DNA from: Codonopsis lanceolata
Taxonomy: Eukaryota; Streptophyta; Magnoliopsida; Asterales; Campanulaceae
Direction: 5' to 3'
Assembly: GCA_013146195.2 (NCBI GenBank)
Contig: CM028380.1
Coordinates: forward strand, 80,520,381-80,584,380
Length of the DNA: 64,000 nucleotides
A program made the position numbers and the translations under genes. Below are positions 10,657 through 21,656 of this stretch, piece by piece. Numbering within the stretch: the first letter of the stretch is position 1; each line of letters begins with the position of its first letter. The notes under the pieces were generated by a model that ran no database searches, was not told where the DNA came from, and saw nothing but the letters and a program-made list of their open reading frames with translations.

Positions 10657-12790
10657 GGGAAAGACATTATTAGATGTATATAAAAAATTATAACTATAAT
10701 AATAGATTTGTTGGTGAGTATCAAATTATTAAGCAAATCTGTAGCGTGTTTAGTTATTACCCATGAATTAGCTAAGAGAAATGAGTTTTAAAAATGTGTC
10801 ATAATGTCTAGAAGATGAAGAAAATAAAGAAAATAATGCTAAAATCTATTGTTTACTTATTTGAAATTCCAGACTACTACAACAACTTTTAAAACTAATA
10901 CTGGTTCCTAACTTATAGATATTACAAATAAAACCAATGTTAGTAATCACAAATAACTGGATTCAAAATATTTTATTCATTTTCATCAATGGGTTCCAAA
11001 CCTCTAACATTTTTTGGTCTTAACTTGATTGTTCCTCTTCATCGGACTCGAGGTAGTTACATGTGAGAATCTCTTTATTCCCTCCTCTAACTATCAACTT
11101 TCTTTTTTCTACCGCAACTCTCCTTTTATTGAAATAGGTTGTCACCAACCGACATCCTTTTAAGTAGCCCCATCATAAAATTAATTAGGTTTTCTCCTTA
11201 CTTAGTAATTTGAACAAAAAGTGGATTGGAACTAAGAAATGAGAGATGTTTAAAGAAAGAAGTTCGACTAAACGAAAGCTAAAGAAATTTTATGTCTCCA
11301 TTAAGCAAGGCGATGTGAGTGCGTTTCTTGGTGATGGTGGTGTTAGGGGCGGTGATGACGACGATTGTGGGGATGACAATAGTGATTTAGATGAAATACA
11401 ACATTGTGAGATTCTCAAATCATCAAATTTTCAAAGATCCATATGGGTTTCAGTTTCAATTTGAAAATTTGAAAAATTTAAAAATTGAATTTGAGTTTGT
11501 AAAAAGTGAAATTTAAGGTTGTGGTGGTGGTGTGTCCATAAATGATAGCTTTTGCAAATGGTTACTTTGAAGGTAGGAGTAAGGAATTAGAAAATGAAAT
11601 CAAATCAAAAATTAACTTTTGTGCTAATAGTGAAATTTGAGGTGGTGGTGGTGGTGGTGAATCTATAAATGATGAGGTTGACGGAAGAAAGTGAAGGATG
11701 AAATAATAAATTGAATAAAATCTAAATTTCATTTTTTTTGAGTAATGTATTTTTTGTGTCTTTGAATTTAAAATGAGACAAAATATAACTATTGAAATAA
11801 TTATTTATTGTTTTAATTAAAAAATATTTTAAATATCAAATGACAACCTAAATGATGAAAATATAATCAAATCTCACTTTGCGTCACAAGTAAAATATGA
11901 TCAAAATAATCCTAACATGTATATTTTCCATTACTGTTTTTAACACCAATGAATAGTGAAGGACAAAGTCGAACAAATATAAAAATTGTGTATGAAAGTG
12001 AGACATCATAGGTTGGGAAAGACATTATTAGAGGTATATGAAAAAATGTAACTATAATAATACATTTGTTGGTGAGTATCAAAATATTAGGCACTTATGT
12101 AGTATGTTTAGTAATTACTTGTGAATAATCTAAGAAAATGTGTTAATGCAAGGTGATATAATGTCAAGAAAATTTAAAAAATGGAGAACTTCGTTGACAA
12201 ATCTTTGCGTTTTGTTAGAGAAGAACGCTAGAATTTATAGGAGATGCGTTTGAAGAAAGCAATCTGATTTAATGGAAGTTAAATATATTTTATTTTTCCG
12301 TTTTAGCAAGGCAAGGTGAACGTGTTTCTTGGTGGTGGTGATACCGGTGGTTGCAATTGCATGGATGGTGGTGGTGGTAGTGGGGGCAATTGTAACCATG
12401 GCATTAGTGGTTTAGGTGGAATACGATATTGTTAGATTTTCAAATCATCAATTTTTTAAATTAATCTTCATATGGGTTTGGGTTTCAATCATCAAAATTG
12501 AAAATTCAAAAAATTGAATTTAGGTTTGTAAATAGTGAAAATTAAGGTTCAGGTGGTGGGAAGTCTATAAATGATGAGTTTTGCGTCTATGTTAATTTGA
12601 ACGAAATAGTACAAAATTAAACAAAGAAATAAAATAAAATAAAATAAATTGATTTTTGGGTTAATAATGTTATTTCATGAGGTGGTAGTGGTGGTGGGTA
12701 TATGAGAGATGTGGTTGGTGAAAGAAAATGAAGGAAAACAAAATAAATTAAATAACTTCTAAATTTCATTTTTTGAGAGTAATGCATTTT
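10655..12790. repeat. Two degenerate direct copies of a 0.8-1.1 kb unit
   Basis: Copy A (about 10655-11780) and copy B (about 12013-12790) share blocks in the same order. These are GGGAAAGACATTATTAGA with GTTGGTGAGTATCAAA, a stretch with TTTAGCAAGGC-type sequence followed by a GGTGGTGGT-rich block, and an end around TTCATTTTTTGAG and AGTAATGCATTTTT. The Gly-rich reading frame at 11246-11464 is part of this repeat and not clearly a gene. No terminal inverted repeats or transposase were found. Confidence 0.55.
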
Positions 12791-12919
12791 TTTTACTTTA
12801 AATTTAAATATAAGAAAAATTATAATTACAACATTGTTAGCCTTACAACTAATTCTATAACTTTACTTACAACTACTAAGTCTTGTAAGGATAGTATTTT
12901 CCTTAAAACTATGTCAAAT

Positions 12920-14305
12920 TACAATCCTTTCCCCCAAAGTATCCACCAAATCACATAGTGCACCTCAACCTAAGGTTTGTCCCATAATGATATCTGATAT
13001 TATATATATTTTTACATACTTTCCACCCTAGCCACGACATCAGTTAGAAAAGTCACGTTAAATAACACGTAGTCTTCCACGACGTTAACTCGAGGAAAAT
13101 ATTAGGAATTCGGTGTAAACTTTGTGGTGCTTAAAGTTCAAATGTTAAAATGGAGTGGGGTCTACCATTCCATTTTTTCCGACAGAAAGAAAATCTAGAG
13201 AAAAGACCAACCATTTTTTCTGATCTTCACTCCCCACAACAAAAATTAACCCATAACATGATCTTGGTTTTGTCCACTCTCTCCAAATTTTCTCTCAAAT
13301 TTCTCTCTCTTAACCCAGTTGATATATATGCATTTTTCCATTTCATTGTCGCTTTTCTTATCTTGATAATGAAAACAAAGTAAATGAAAAATATGAAGAA
13401 AAAAACTCGTACCCATATACATGTAACCACCTTCTCTGTGAAACCCATCCACCACCGAAATCAATCAATTTCTCATCCCCTTTCATCCTCTTACATGACT
13501 TTACCTTTACTTTCTCTCTCCTAATTCTTTAAATAAACCAACCTGATCGTCATGATAGCTTCTATGAGGTCAAAATCATCTAAAGTCATAGCTTCTTCAA
13601 CATCTTCTCAATTTTGATGCTTTGTTTTAAACCATATGCATGCCGGCTGTATGCCCAATTTTATCCCGCAAAATTGAAGAGTATTTCAATAAAACCCATA
13701 ACCATTTCTCTTCATTCAAGCCCGCCTCTCTCTTTGATGAATTCGTTGATAAGGTTTATGGGTTTTCTGTTAATTGCATGTTTTTTCAAGAGTTTTTAGT
13801 AAGTATACTCTATAGCCTCTTATTTATACTTTAAGCACGACTTTTGCAGGGGAGAGAATGAATGAGATCAGAGATGAAACTTAGCTAGAATTGAAAGAGG
13901 ATGACGCTAGAGCTATGATAGGCGTGATCAGAGTGGGAAGGGTTTGGGCCGTATATGGGAACTTATACCCAGAGATGGCGGCGGCTATGGTGGGGCTAAC
14001 TGGAGATTGTGGCTATTACTGTGGACCCGGAGATGAGAACTTACACCGGGAGAAAAGAGAAGGAGAGGGTGTGAGATTATGGTTTTTTCTTTCAATACAT
14101 TTGCTCCTTAACCTGATAAGAGAAATGACACTTTCGTCCCGTACGTGAAAGACCACGTGTAATATGAATTTTCTAACGTCTGTCAGTGGTAGGGTGGAAA
14201 ATGGGGGGAGGGGGTAAAGTCAGATACCATTATGGGACAAACTTTACATCAGAGTAAACTATACTATTTTGTGGATACTTTGGGAGGGGGCAAAGTGGGA
14301 CAAAT
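12920..14305. mobile_element. Probable Pack-MULE-like element with long inverted ends
   Basis: The left end (about 12920-13085) and the inverted right end (about 14140-14305) share CCCAAAGTATCCAC, GTTTGTCCCATAATG and TATCTGA in matching order over about 170 bp, followed by TTTCCACCCTA. I could not place the exact ends or a target duplication. The interior has several short open frames, including one at 13640-13834 with KASLFDE-like normal protein composition and one at 13891-14148, but none that I recognise. A separate similar end-like block is at about 14390-14480 (CCCCCTAAAGTATCCACC). Confidence 0.5.
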
Positions 14306-15323
14306 AGTAAAATAAGTTATGAAAATGAGACACTTCGTAGGTTGGTATGTAATATGAGATTTGGTGTGTAATTTTGGGAGCTAATCATATTTTGGCCCCA
14401 TCAAAATTAGTCCAAAATACAAATTTCCCCCTAAAGTATCCACCAAATCCACTTTGGCCCACAACGTAATTTTTTAGCATTTCCATATTTCATATCAAAT
14501 TTGGTGATGAGATGCCATGTCTAGTAATCGTAGTGATAAACATAGAGTGGCGAATAATGTTTAAGATCGAGAATTTGCTCCAATCAAACCATAAACATTA
14601 TCAACGGTACTGATGAGAAATTTGTTGGAGTTGTATGGACGATGAAGACGGATTGAACCATGGTTTGCCTCATCATTATCGTATACGTATGTGATGGATT
14701 CGAATTAATATGAGATTTGAAATTCTTGGTGTATGCTTGTTTATTATGTTGTGCGAGGGAGAAAGAGGAAATTCTTGGTGTATGCTTGTGTATTATGTCG
14801 TACGTTTTTAATTTTTTGGTGGGTTCTAATTCGTGGTGGCCTTGACACCTAAGTGTGTAGATGTATGCTGCAAATATTAAGGGCAATGATTGGTTTTCTG
14901 AATTGCTGGTTCAAACAGTTGATAATAGACTTAAAGAAGCAATGGGGTATGAGATTCTTATTTTTTCTATAAACACAACAGGGCAAGGTAATATAAAGTT
15001 AGGGGTCTCCGACCATTAGACTCTACTTGTATTTTCTGAAGGTGACATGAGATGGACATTATACAACTCATGCATACACTCAACAGCCAATAATGCTTGA
15101 CATTTGAAGACGGCTAGAATTCTTGTGAGTTTTATTAGTAATGTATTTAGTTTTATTAGTATTTTCTTTTAAGTAATGTCTTTCGATTAAGTTTTATTGG
15201 TTCTTTCTGCTTTCCGGTCAAGAATTGGAAAGTCCTAACCAAAAAAGAAAAGGGCTGCAGAAAGAAAAGGGCTGCGAGTTAGCTTACACTATGAAGCGCA
15301 TTTCTGTAGGTAAATTATGTTGA
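14306..15323. other. Intergenic
   Basis: No gene is recognised. A short direct repeat (gaaattcttggtgtatgcttgt) occurs at about 14718 and 14769. The minus-strand frame at 14584-14886 has no recognisable domain. Confidence 0.4.
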
Positions 15324-15539
15324 ATGCAGAATGAAAAACTTGTGAATTTCTTTCCTGGACAATATAAGTATCTGAACAAGCCTAAATTCAAATGCAACAT
15401 TGAGAGATTTGAAAAATCACAACAAAATGACTACACACAAGATTGTAGTGATTTTGTATGTTCTTTAATTGAATGTTTGCTAAGAGGACAAATGATTCAT
15501 AGTAGTATTGATCCTGATAAATATGGTAAATATGGCTAA
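15324..15539 (+). pseudogene. Possible Ulp1-like cysteine protease C-terminal fragment
   Basis: The 71-codon frame contains QQNDYTQDCSDFVCSLIECL. This resembles the catalytic Gln...Asp-Cys-(Gly)-x-Phe-x-Cys block of Ulp1/SENP SUMO proteases. Ulp1-type domains are common passengers or companion genes of plant MULE and CACTA transposons. The usual DCG reads DCS, and no catalytic His or Asp region was found upstream in frame, so this is at most a fragment. The motif is short and could be chance. Confidence 0.35.
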
Positions 15540-15669
15540 AACATTTATTTTGGAAAGGGATAACAAAAAACAATGACAAAATTTGTTTGAAATAGTAAAA
15601 TTGTGATAATTAAATGTTTATATTTATTCCATGTTTGTTTTAGTGTATTTTTTTTCTGTCATCGTAAAC

Positions 15670-17400
15670 TGTTAAGGCTTATTGGATTGAAAAGGTGAAA
15701 TCCTTGGCAACATAAACTGTTGAGGTTTTTTGGTCCTGAAAAAATTGTGAAAACATTCCTAATGCCTGGCCTTGGCAACAGAAATTGGATGGGGTTTTTT
15801 GGGTTTGAAAAAACTGTTAAAACAATTATGATGCCTTGCATTGGCAGCAGGAACTAGATGGGGGGGTTTTGGTCCTGAAAAAATTATGAAAACAGTCTTG
15901 ATGTCTGGCCTTGGCAGAAGAAACTGGATAAGGTTTTTTGGTCCTAAAAAAACATGTGAAAACAGTCCTGATGCTTGGCCTTGGCAGCAGAAACTGGATG
16001 GGGGGTTTTTTGGGCTTGAAAAAAATGTGCAACCAGTCCTGATGCTTAGCCTTGGCAGCAGAAACTGGATATGGTTTTTTAGGCTTGAAAAAACTGTGAA
16101 AACAGTCCTGATGCATGACTTTGGTAGCAAAGGCTGGATGGGGTTTTTCGGCTTGAAAAAACGGTGTTAATAGTTCTGATACCTGGCCTTGGCAGCAGAA
16201 ATTTGATGGGGGTTTTTTTGGCTTGAAAAAACTGTGAAAATAATCCTGATGCATGGCCTTGGCAGCAGAAATTGGATGGGGGTGGGTTTGGCCTGAAAAA
16301 ACTGTGAAAACATTCATGATGCCTAGCATTGGCAGCAGAAACTGCGGAGGGCTTTTAGGCCTGAAAAAACTGTGAAAACTGTCATGATGCCTAGCCTTGA
16401 CATCAGCATTTTTTGAATTTTTTTTGTCTTGCAAAAAAGCTATAAAAACAGTCCTGATGCCTAGTCTTGACATCAGTATTTTTGAATTTTTTTTGTCTTG
16501 CAAAAAACTGTGAAAACAGTCTTGATGCCTAGCCTTGACATCATCATTTTTTGAATTTTTTTGTCTTGAAAAAACTGTGAAAACAGTCTTGATGCCTAGC
16601 CTTGGCATCAGCATTTTTGAAATTTTTTTGTCTTGAAAAAACTGTGAAAACAGTCCTGATTTCTAGCCTTGACATCAGTATTTTTGAATTTTTTCGGTCT
16701 TGAAAAAACTGTGTTAGCAGTCCTGATGCCTAGCCTTGGCATCGACATCTTTTGATTTTTTTTGTCTTGAAAAAACTGTGAAAACAGTCCTGATGCCTAG
16801 TATCGGCATCAACATTTTTTGAAATTTTTTTGTCTTGCAAAAAACTGTGTTAACAGTTCTGGTGCCTAGCCTTGGCATCAGCATTTTTGATTTTTTTTTG
16901 TTTTGTAAAAAACTGTGTTAATAATCCTGATACCTAGCCTCATCATTTTTTGAATTTTTTTTGTCTTGCGAAAAACTGTGTTAACAGTCCTGATGCCTTG
17001 GCATCAGCATTTTGTTTTTTTTTTTTTGTCTTGCAAAAAACTGTGTTAATAGTCCTGATGCCTAGCCTTGACATCAGTATTTTTTTGAATTTTTTTTGTT
17101 TTGCAAAAAACTGTGTCAACAGTCCTGATGCCTAGCTTTGGCATTAACATTTTTTGAATTTTTTTGTCTTGCAAAAACTGTTAAAACTGTCCTGATGCCT
17201 AACCTTGGCAACAACATTTTTGAATTTTTTTTGTCTTTAAAAAATTGTGAAAATATTCCTAATCCATGGCGTTGGTATAAGCATTTTTAAATTTTTTTAA
17301 GTCTTGAAAAAATTGTGAAAACAGTTTTGATGCATTGCATTGGCATCAACATTTTTTGATTATTTTTGCCTTAACATCATCATTTTTTGATTTTTTTTTG
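15670..17400. repeat. Tandem array of a 65-72-bp unit, about 25 copies
   Basis: The unit contains CTTGAAAAAACTGTGAAAAC, then AGTCCTGATGCCTAG, then CCTTGGCATCAG or CCTTGGCAGCAG, and it recurs along the whole block. Two subfamilies are visible. To about 16390 the units carry GAAACTGGATGGGGTTTTTT, and from about 16390 they carry TTTTTGAATTTTTTTTGTC. The minus strand stays open for 262 codons (15826-16614) and 123 codons because the period is often near a multiple of three. The encoded peptide is only the repeat, so this is not called as a gene. Confidence 0.85.
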
Positions 17401-17972
17401 TTTTGACATTCTGGATGAGATTTGTCTTCATTAATGACATTTTTGTCATTTGGCAACTAGTTTGTAGTTATACGAAACATCCAAAAAAATTGATGGACCT
17501 AGATGAAAACATGTTTCTAAAATTGTACCAACTTGAAATTTGCTCTAAAATAATTTGCAATTTAAGGCTTCGGTTATTTTTTTAAAATGGCTCCAAAAAA
17601 TATTGTCAAGATGATAAGAATATCAAATAAAGCATTTTCGGTTCACCTGTTTGACCACCATACAATTTTGGGAAAAATACCAAAAAAAAAAATCACCAAA
17701 AAATGCTCATCATATCCAAAAAAATCTCACAAATAATTCTTCTATCCAAAAGTCTCAAAATTAAACTTTTAGTACAAAAAAGTTCAAAACTTAATACTTC
17801 TATTAATATTGTTAGGATATGAGGTTTTATTTGAAATTACACTTATTTTTATATAATTCAATACTTCGATTAAATAATATTATATTAACAACTAAAATAA
17901 TATTAATAACAACAACAAATAACTATACTATTAATAATAACGATAGCATCAAACTTTTGACAATTATTATTA
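17401..17972. other. AT-rich intergenic spacer
   Basis: No gene is recognised. The stretch 17590-17800 is A-rich with repeated 'ccaaaaaaa' blocks. It ends with TTATTATTA (17964-17972), the left copy of the target duplication of the next element. Confidence 0.5.
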
Positions 17973-18354
17973 GGCAAAACACACAAACGGGCCACCCAAC
18001 TTTGGACCATATTGCAATTCGGTCACCGAAACTTTGGTTCATCTATTTTGGCCACCCTATTTTCATTCTGTTGCAAGCGAGCCCATTTTCTAACGGCCGT
18101 TAGCTCAGGACGTTAAGTTTAAGTCAAAATTCCTATTTTACCCATGCTATAAATAATAGAACTTTGACTGTTCATCTTCATCTTCTCCCAAATTTGTTCA
18201 TCTTTATCAAGAAAATAATCACAACCCAGAAAAATAAATTCAAATTTTTTTGGGGAAGATTCAAATCAAAATCTTCTTTTTGTATCGCCATATATGTAGA
18301 TGGTTCCCAAATCTCATAATCAAAATCTTCTCACTGTTTCCCTCTTGGGCTTCT

Positions 18355-18560
18355 CATAATCAAAAAGCCGAGTTGGATGGACAATGCGATGTCGTGTACG
18401 GAAATTTCTTGCAGATGCCATTTGACGACAACAGTTTCGGCGGTGTATACTCCATTGAAGCCATTTGCCACGCGCCAAAGCTCGAAGAGGTCGAGATCTA
18501 TAGTGTTAAAGCCCAGATCTACATGTGGAGGCCATTCAAGGTATTGAGAGGGGTGACACC
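18355..18560 (+). pseudogene. SMT1: Sterol C-24 methyltransferase (SMT1-type) gene fragments
   Basis: SMT1-type enzymes transfer a methyl group from S-adenosylmethionine to C-24 of cycloartenol in plant sterol synthesis. About 18355-18495 reads CDVVYGNFLQMPFDDNSF, then YSIEAICHAPKLEEV, matching the conserved sterol-methyltransferase block. About 18511-18558, in another frame, reads HVEAIQGIERGDTLPGL, which in the family lies further towards the C terminus. The sequence between these exon-derived blocks is missing and the two are out of frame, so no enzyme is made. The second block is repeated at about 18773-18822 by an internal duplication. Confidence 0.75.
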
Positions 18561-18884
18561 TTACCTGGGTTGAGTCTCGTTGGGCGAGTCTCATCACCGC
18601 TGTTACAGACCCACCGGCATAATTGACGATCCGAGTGTTAGACCAGTAGCTCGAATTTATTTGTTCATCTTCTCCCAAATTTGTTCATCTTTGATGGCCG
18701 ATCTGTATGCCTTTCGTACATTAGACCAGTAGCTCGAAGAGGTCGAGATCTATAGTGTTAAAGCTCAGATCTACATGTGGAGGCCATTCAAGGTATTGAG
18801 AGGGGTGACACCTTACCTGGGTTGAGTCTCGTTGGGCGAGTCTCATCACCGCTGTTACAGACCCACCGGCATAATCCAACCCCC

Positions 18885-19055
18885 TTAGCGGTACTTGATG
18901 AATCCAATCTCCTTCGCATTGCTGCGGAAGCACTGCCTGCAGCACATAATTCCATACTTTCTGATCAACCCATGAGGGTTACCACACACACGGCAAGTAC
19001 GAGATCCAGGACCATAGGTCTTGGGATGTGCGTTCCAGATGTTCGAATGCCCCAT
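18885..19055 (-). CDS. RPS29: Ribosomal protein S29 (uS14), complete coding sequence inside a Pack-MULE
   Basis: The frame runs from ATG at 19055 to TAA at 18885 with 56 codons, the exact length of eukaryotic S29. It starts MGHSNIWNAHPKTYGPGSR and ends SNAKEIGFIKYR. The four zinc-binding Cys (21, 24, 39, 42; CRVC and CRQC) are present. S29 is a small-subunit protein near the 40S head. The coding region has no intron here. An AAACCCTA telo-box, typical of plant ribosomal protein promoters, lies at 19094-19101 (plus strand), about 40 nt upstream of the start, and the leader is CT-rich. Because it sits inside a MULE with terminal repeats and target duplication, it is almost certainly a transduplicated copy. 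Whether it is expressed cannot be told. Confidence 0.88.
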   Translation of the reverse strand: MGHSNIWNAHPKTYGPGSRTCRVCGNPHGLIRKYGIMCCRQCFRSNAKEIGFIKYR

Positions 19056-19093
19056 TCTTCTCTCTTGCTGTTCTAACTTCAGAGAGAGAAAAT

Positions 19094-19101
19094 AAACCCT
19101 A
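19094..19101. promoter_or_regulatory. Telo-box upstream of RPS29
   Basis: AAACCCTA on the plus strand. This element is enriched in plant promoters of ribosomal protein and other growth-linked genes. It suggests that part of the donor promoter or leader was captured together with the coding sequence. Confidence 0.5.
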
Positions 19102-19546
19102 GTTTCGAAGCCGCTCTAGTTCGCTAGTCCAGAAAATTTTTGACTGAAGGAAAACCAAGCAAATCTATCAAAAAAATTTGTCAAATCTGGATTGAAAAAA
19201 TTGAAAATTAGGTATTAGATGTGGGTTTTTGGTCATTTTACATTTTTCAAGTAAATTAAAATAGTTTTGAAATTTTTAATGTTATTTTTCCTATTTTGCC
19301 CCTTAAGTTAACGCCATTTTCTAACGGCCGTTAGAAAATGGGCTCGCTTGCAACATAATGAAAATAGGGTGGCCAAAATAGATGAACCAAAGTTTCGGTG
19401 GTCGAATTGCAATATGGTCCAAAGTTGGGTGGCCCGTTTGTGTGTTTTGCCTTATTATTACTGAGTAAACTTAACTTTAATTCCAATCAAAGAAATCTAT
19501 TCCAAACAGATGTGGCATGTGGGACTCCTGAATTAAAGTTTCTTAA

Positions 19547-19931
19547 GGGCATCCCCATTGTAGAATTAATCCAACTTCTTATGCCTTGGAAATTGGATTG
19601 AGTGGCCACCTAGGAGCCAATTAGGAGAGAGAAGTAAGTTTCACTTCCTAAATAGGAAGTTGGTCTTGGAAATGGAGCTGTGAGGGTGGTGGGAGGTTGA
19701 GTGTGGGGGAGGGGGGGCTAACCGCCTGACATTATTATTTTGTGTGTGTGGGGAGGGGGGTGGGGGAAGGTTTTGTATTTATTGGTATGGTGTTAAATTT
19801 AATATTTTTTGTGTAAGAAGATTATACAATGAGAAGATATATTCTTAAGTGAGTAAGAAGATAAAAATATCTAGGTAACAGTGGGACCAAATTAAGAAGT
19901 TGTATAAGAATATACAACATTGAGGATGCTC
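19547..19931. mobile_element. PIF/Harbinger-type MITE
   Basis: The 385-bp element has ends GGGCATCCCCATTG and (inverted) GAGCATCCTCAATG, each flanked by TAA (19544-19546 and 19932-19934). A 3-bp TWA duplication with G(A/G)GCATCC ends is characteristic of Tourist-like MITEs. It has no coding capacity and a G-rich centre near 19700-19770. Confidence 0.65.
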
Positions 19932-20154
19932 TAACAAGACTGTAAGACCATGTACAATGGTTGAGCAAATATTGCTCCTCTAAACTACCCATATTATCTA
20001 TATGTTTATTTGTCTATCTATTTATATTATAATTTCGTTTAATCTTTCTAAAAAATTATCTATCAGACATAATTTATTTTTATCAAACATAACTATCGAT
20101 CATGATTAAATCTCAATTTCGCCAAACACGTGCACTATAGTTAATTCTAACTAA

Positions 20155-21097
20155 GGCTTCGTTTGTTTCATGGAAAATGATTTCCAGAAAATGATTTCCG
20201 GAAAATCAAAAGATTTCATTTTCAGGTGTTTGGTAAATATTTTGAAAATATGTCAGAAAACATTTACGGGTGTTTGACAAACACACGGAAAATGTTACGG
20301 AAAACAATATATGAATAAATACAAAAATAAAAATAGAAAATAAACAATGTTTAGGATGTCCCTAGAAAATCCATAAGGACCATCTTTTTTTAATAAGGTT
20401 CATCTTTTTTTAATCTCACAATTACAAATAATTTTTTTGATAATTGATATGAAAAAAAACGTTTTAAAATAGAAAATAAGCAATGTTTAGGGTATCCCTA
20501 GAAAATGTTACGGAAAACTATATATGAATAAATACAAAAAATATATTCTAATATTAATGCACATATTGAATATAAAATAGTGTTGAACTTTAAATAATTT
20601 TTCTTTAGTAACCCTCAATTTATCATTAGTGGTGTCAAATCAATATCTATCTTTTTTCAATCTCACAATTACAAATAAATTTTTTGATAATTGATATGAC
20701 AAAAAACTTTTTAAAATAGAAGATTGACAATGGCTAGGATGTCCCTAAATTATATAAGTGACACTAATTTTAGAACATAGTAAGCATTTATTAAAATTAT
20801 AATTTATAAATAGTATGCACAAACTTTATTTATATTTCTAAACAATTTATTTATTGAGTGAAATATTATGTGTGTAAGTAAATGTGTGCAATTGTGAAAG
20901 GGGGCGGAGGGTGCCCGAACATTTGGAAAATGACTTACGGAAAATGAATCCGTAAGCCATTTTCCGGAAAAGAAGCCTTCATTTTCCGTTGACTCGGAAA
21001 ACTTTTTATCTTGACTACATTTTCCTAAGGTTACCAAACACCAAAAAATAAAAAAAAACCTTTTCCGGAAGTCATTTTCCGTGAAACAAACGGAGCC
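20155..21097. mobile_element. Non-autonomous inverted-repeat element
   Basis: The left end GGCTTCGTTTGTTTCATGGA, then AAATGA, and the inverted right end GGCTCCGTTTGTTTCACGGA match over about 30 bp. Both sub-ends are rich in TTTTCCGGAAA. I found no convincing target duplication, so the superfamily (hAT-like is likely) is uncertain. Inside, a block with GAATAAATACAAAAA and AATGTTTAGG(A/G)T(A/G)TCCCTAG is repeated two to three times between 20310 and 20750. No gene is present. Confidence 0.5.
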
Positions 21098-21656
21098 TGT
21101 TACCCCCAAAACCGCCTCCCGTTCCTCTCACCAACTGTTTCCCTCCCTCTCTCTCCCTCTTTCTCTTTGTGACTTCGCCCAACCCTCCCTCTCTCTCCCT
21201 CCCTCCCTCCTCTTTAAGTTTTAACGCCCAGTTTCTCACTCTCTCCTTTCCCCTCCTCTTCCCCCCTCCTCTTTAACGCCTCCCCATCCCTCTCATTTCT
21301 CCTCCTCTTTCTTCCCCGATTTACTTCTGCAATAAATTGTCATTAATTTGTGTCATCAGTTTTTGAGTTAGTCACTTTTTTTTTAATTGGGCTTTGGGAT
21401 AAGACATAAACTGTCAATAATATGAAAAATTCCAATTGGTAACAGCGATGAAGTCGGGACCCTTTCCTTCCTTTCTCGTGGTTGCTCAGTTTTTCGAAGT
21501 GGAAGAGGAGGCGAATGGTAGCGCAGAGGTCGGAGGTGTCGCCGGTTAGGTAAAGGGGAGGGACGGGAGCTGTTTTAGGAAGGGTTTTGACCCATTAAAA
21601 TCGATTTTCTTTTCTTGGCACAGTAGCTTCAGGCAGCTCTCCAATTATTATAGATT
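21098..21656. other. Intergenic with CT-rich tract
   Basis: A pyrimidine-rich stretch of CCCTCTCTCTCCCTC type covers about 21115-21310. The rest has no recognised gene. The right edge is the target duplication (TTATAGATT, 21648-21656) of the following MULE. Confidence 0.5.

Larger units (their letters stand above)
17973..19451. mobile_element. Pack-MULE carrying SMT1 pieces and a complete RPS29 coding sequence
   Basis: The element is 1479 bp. It is flanked by a perfect 9-bp duplication TTATTATTA (17964-17972 and 19452-19460) and has nearly identical terminal inverted repeats of about 130 bp, starting GGCAAAACACACAAACGGGC and ending inward at TTTCTAACGGCCGTTAG. The high similarity of the ends suggests recent movement. 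There is no transposase inside. The cargo is two sterol-methyltransferase segments on the plus strand and ribosomal protein S29 on the minus strand, so at least two donor genes are represented. A block of about 110-145 bp is duplicated inside it (about 18479-18622 and 18733-18874). Confidence 0.9.

Noticed and set aside
11246..11464. 72-codon Gly/Asp-rich frame as a small gene
   Set aside because: It lies in a direct repeat whose other copy (about 12250-12430) does not keep the frame, and its composition comes from GGTGGTGGT-like repeats.
15826..16614. 262-codon minus-strand open frame as a gene
   Set aside because: It lies wholly inside a tandem array, and the peptide is just the repeat read in one frame.
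15670..17400. CRISPR-like array
   Set aside because: The repeats are contiguous and diverged with no unique spacers, in a plant genome. It is a minisatellite.
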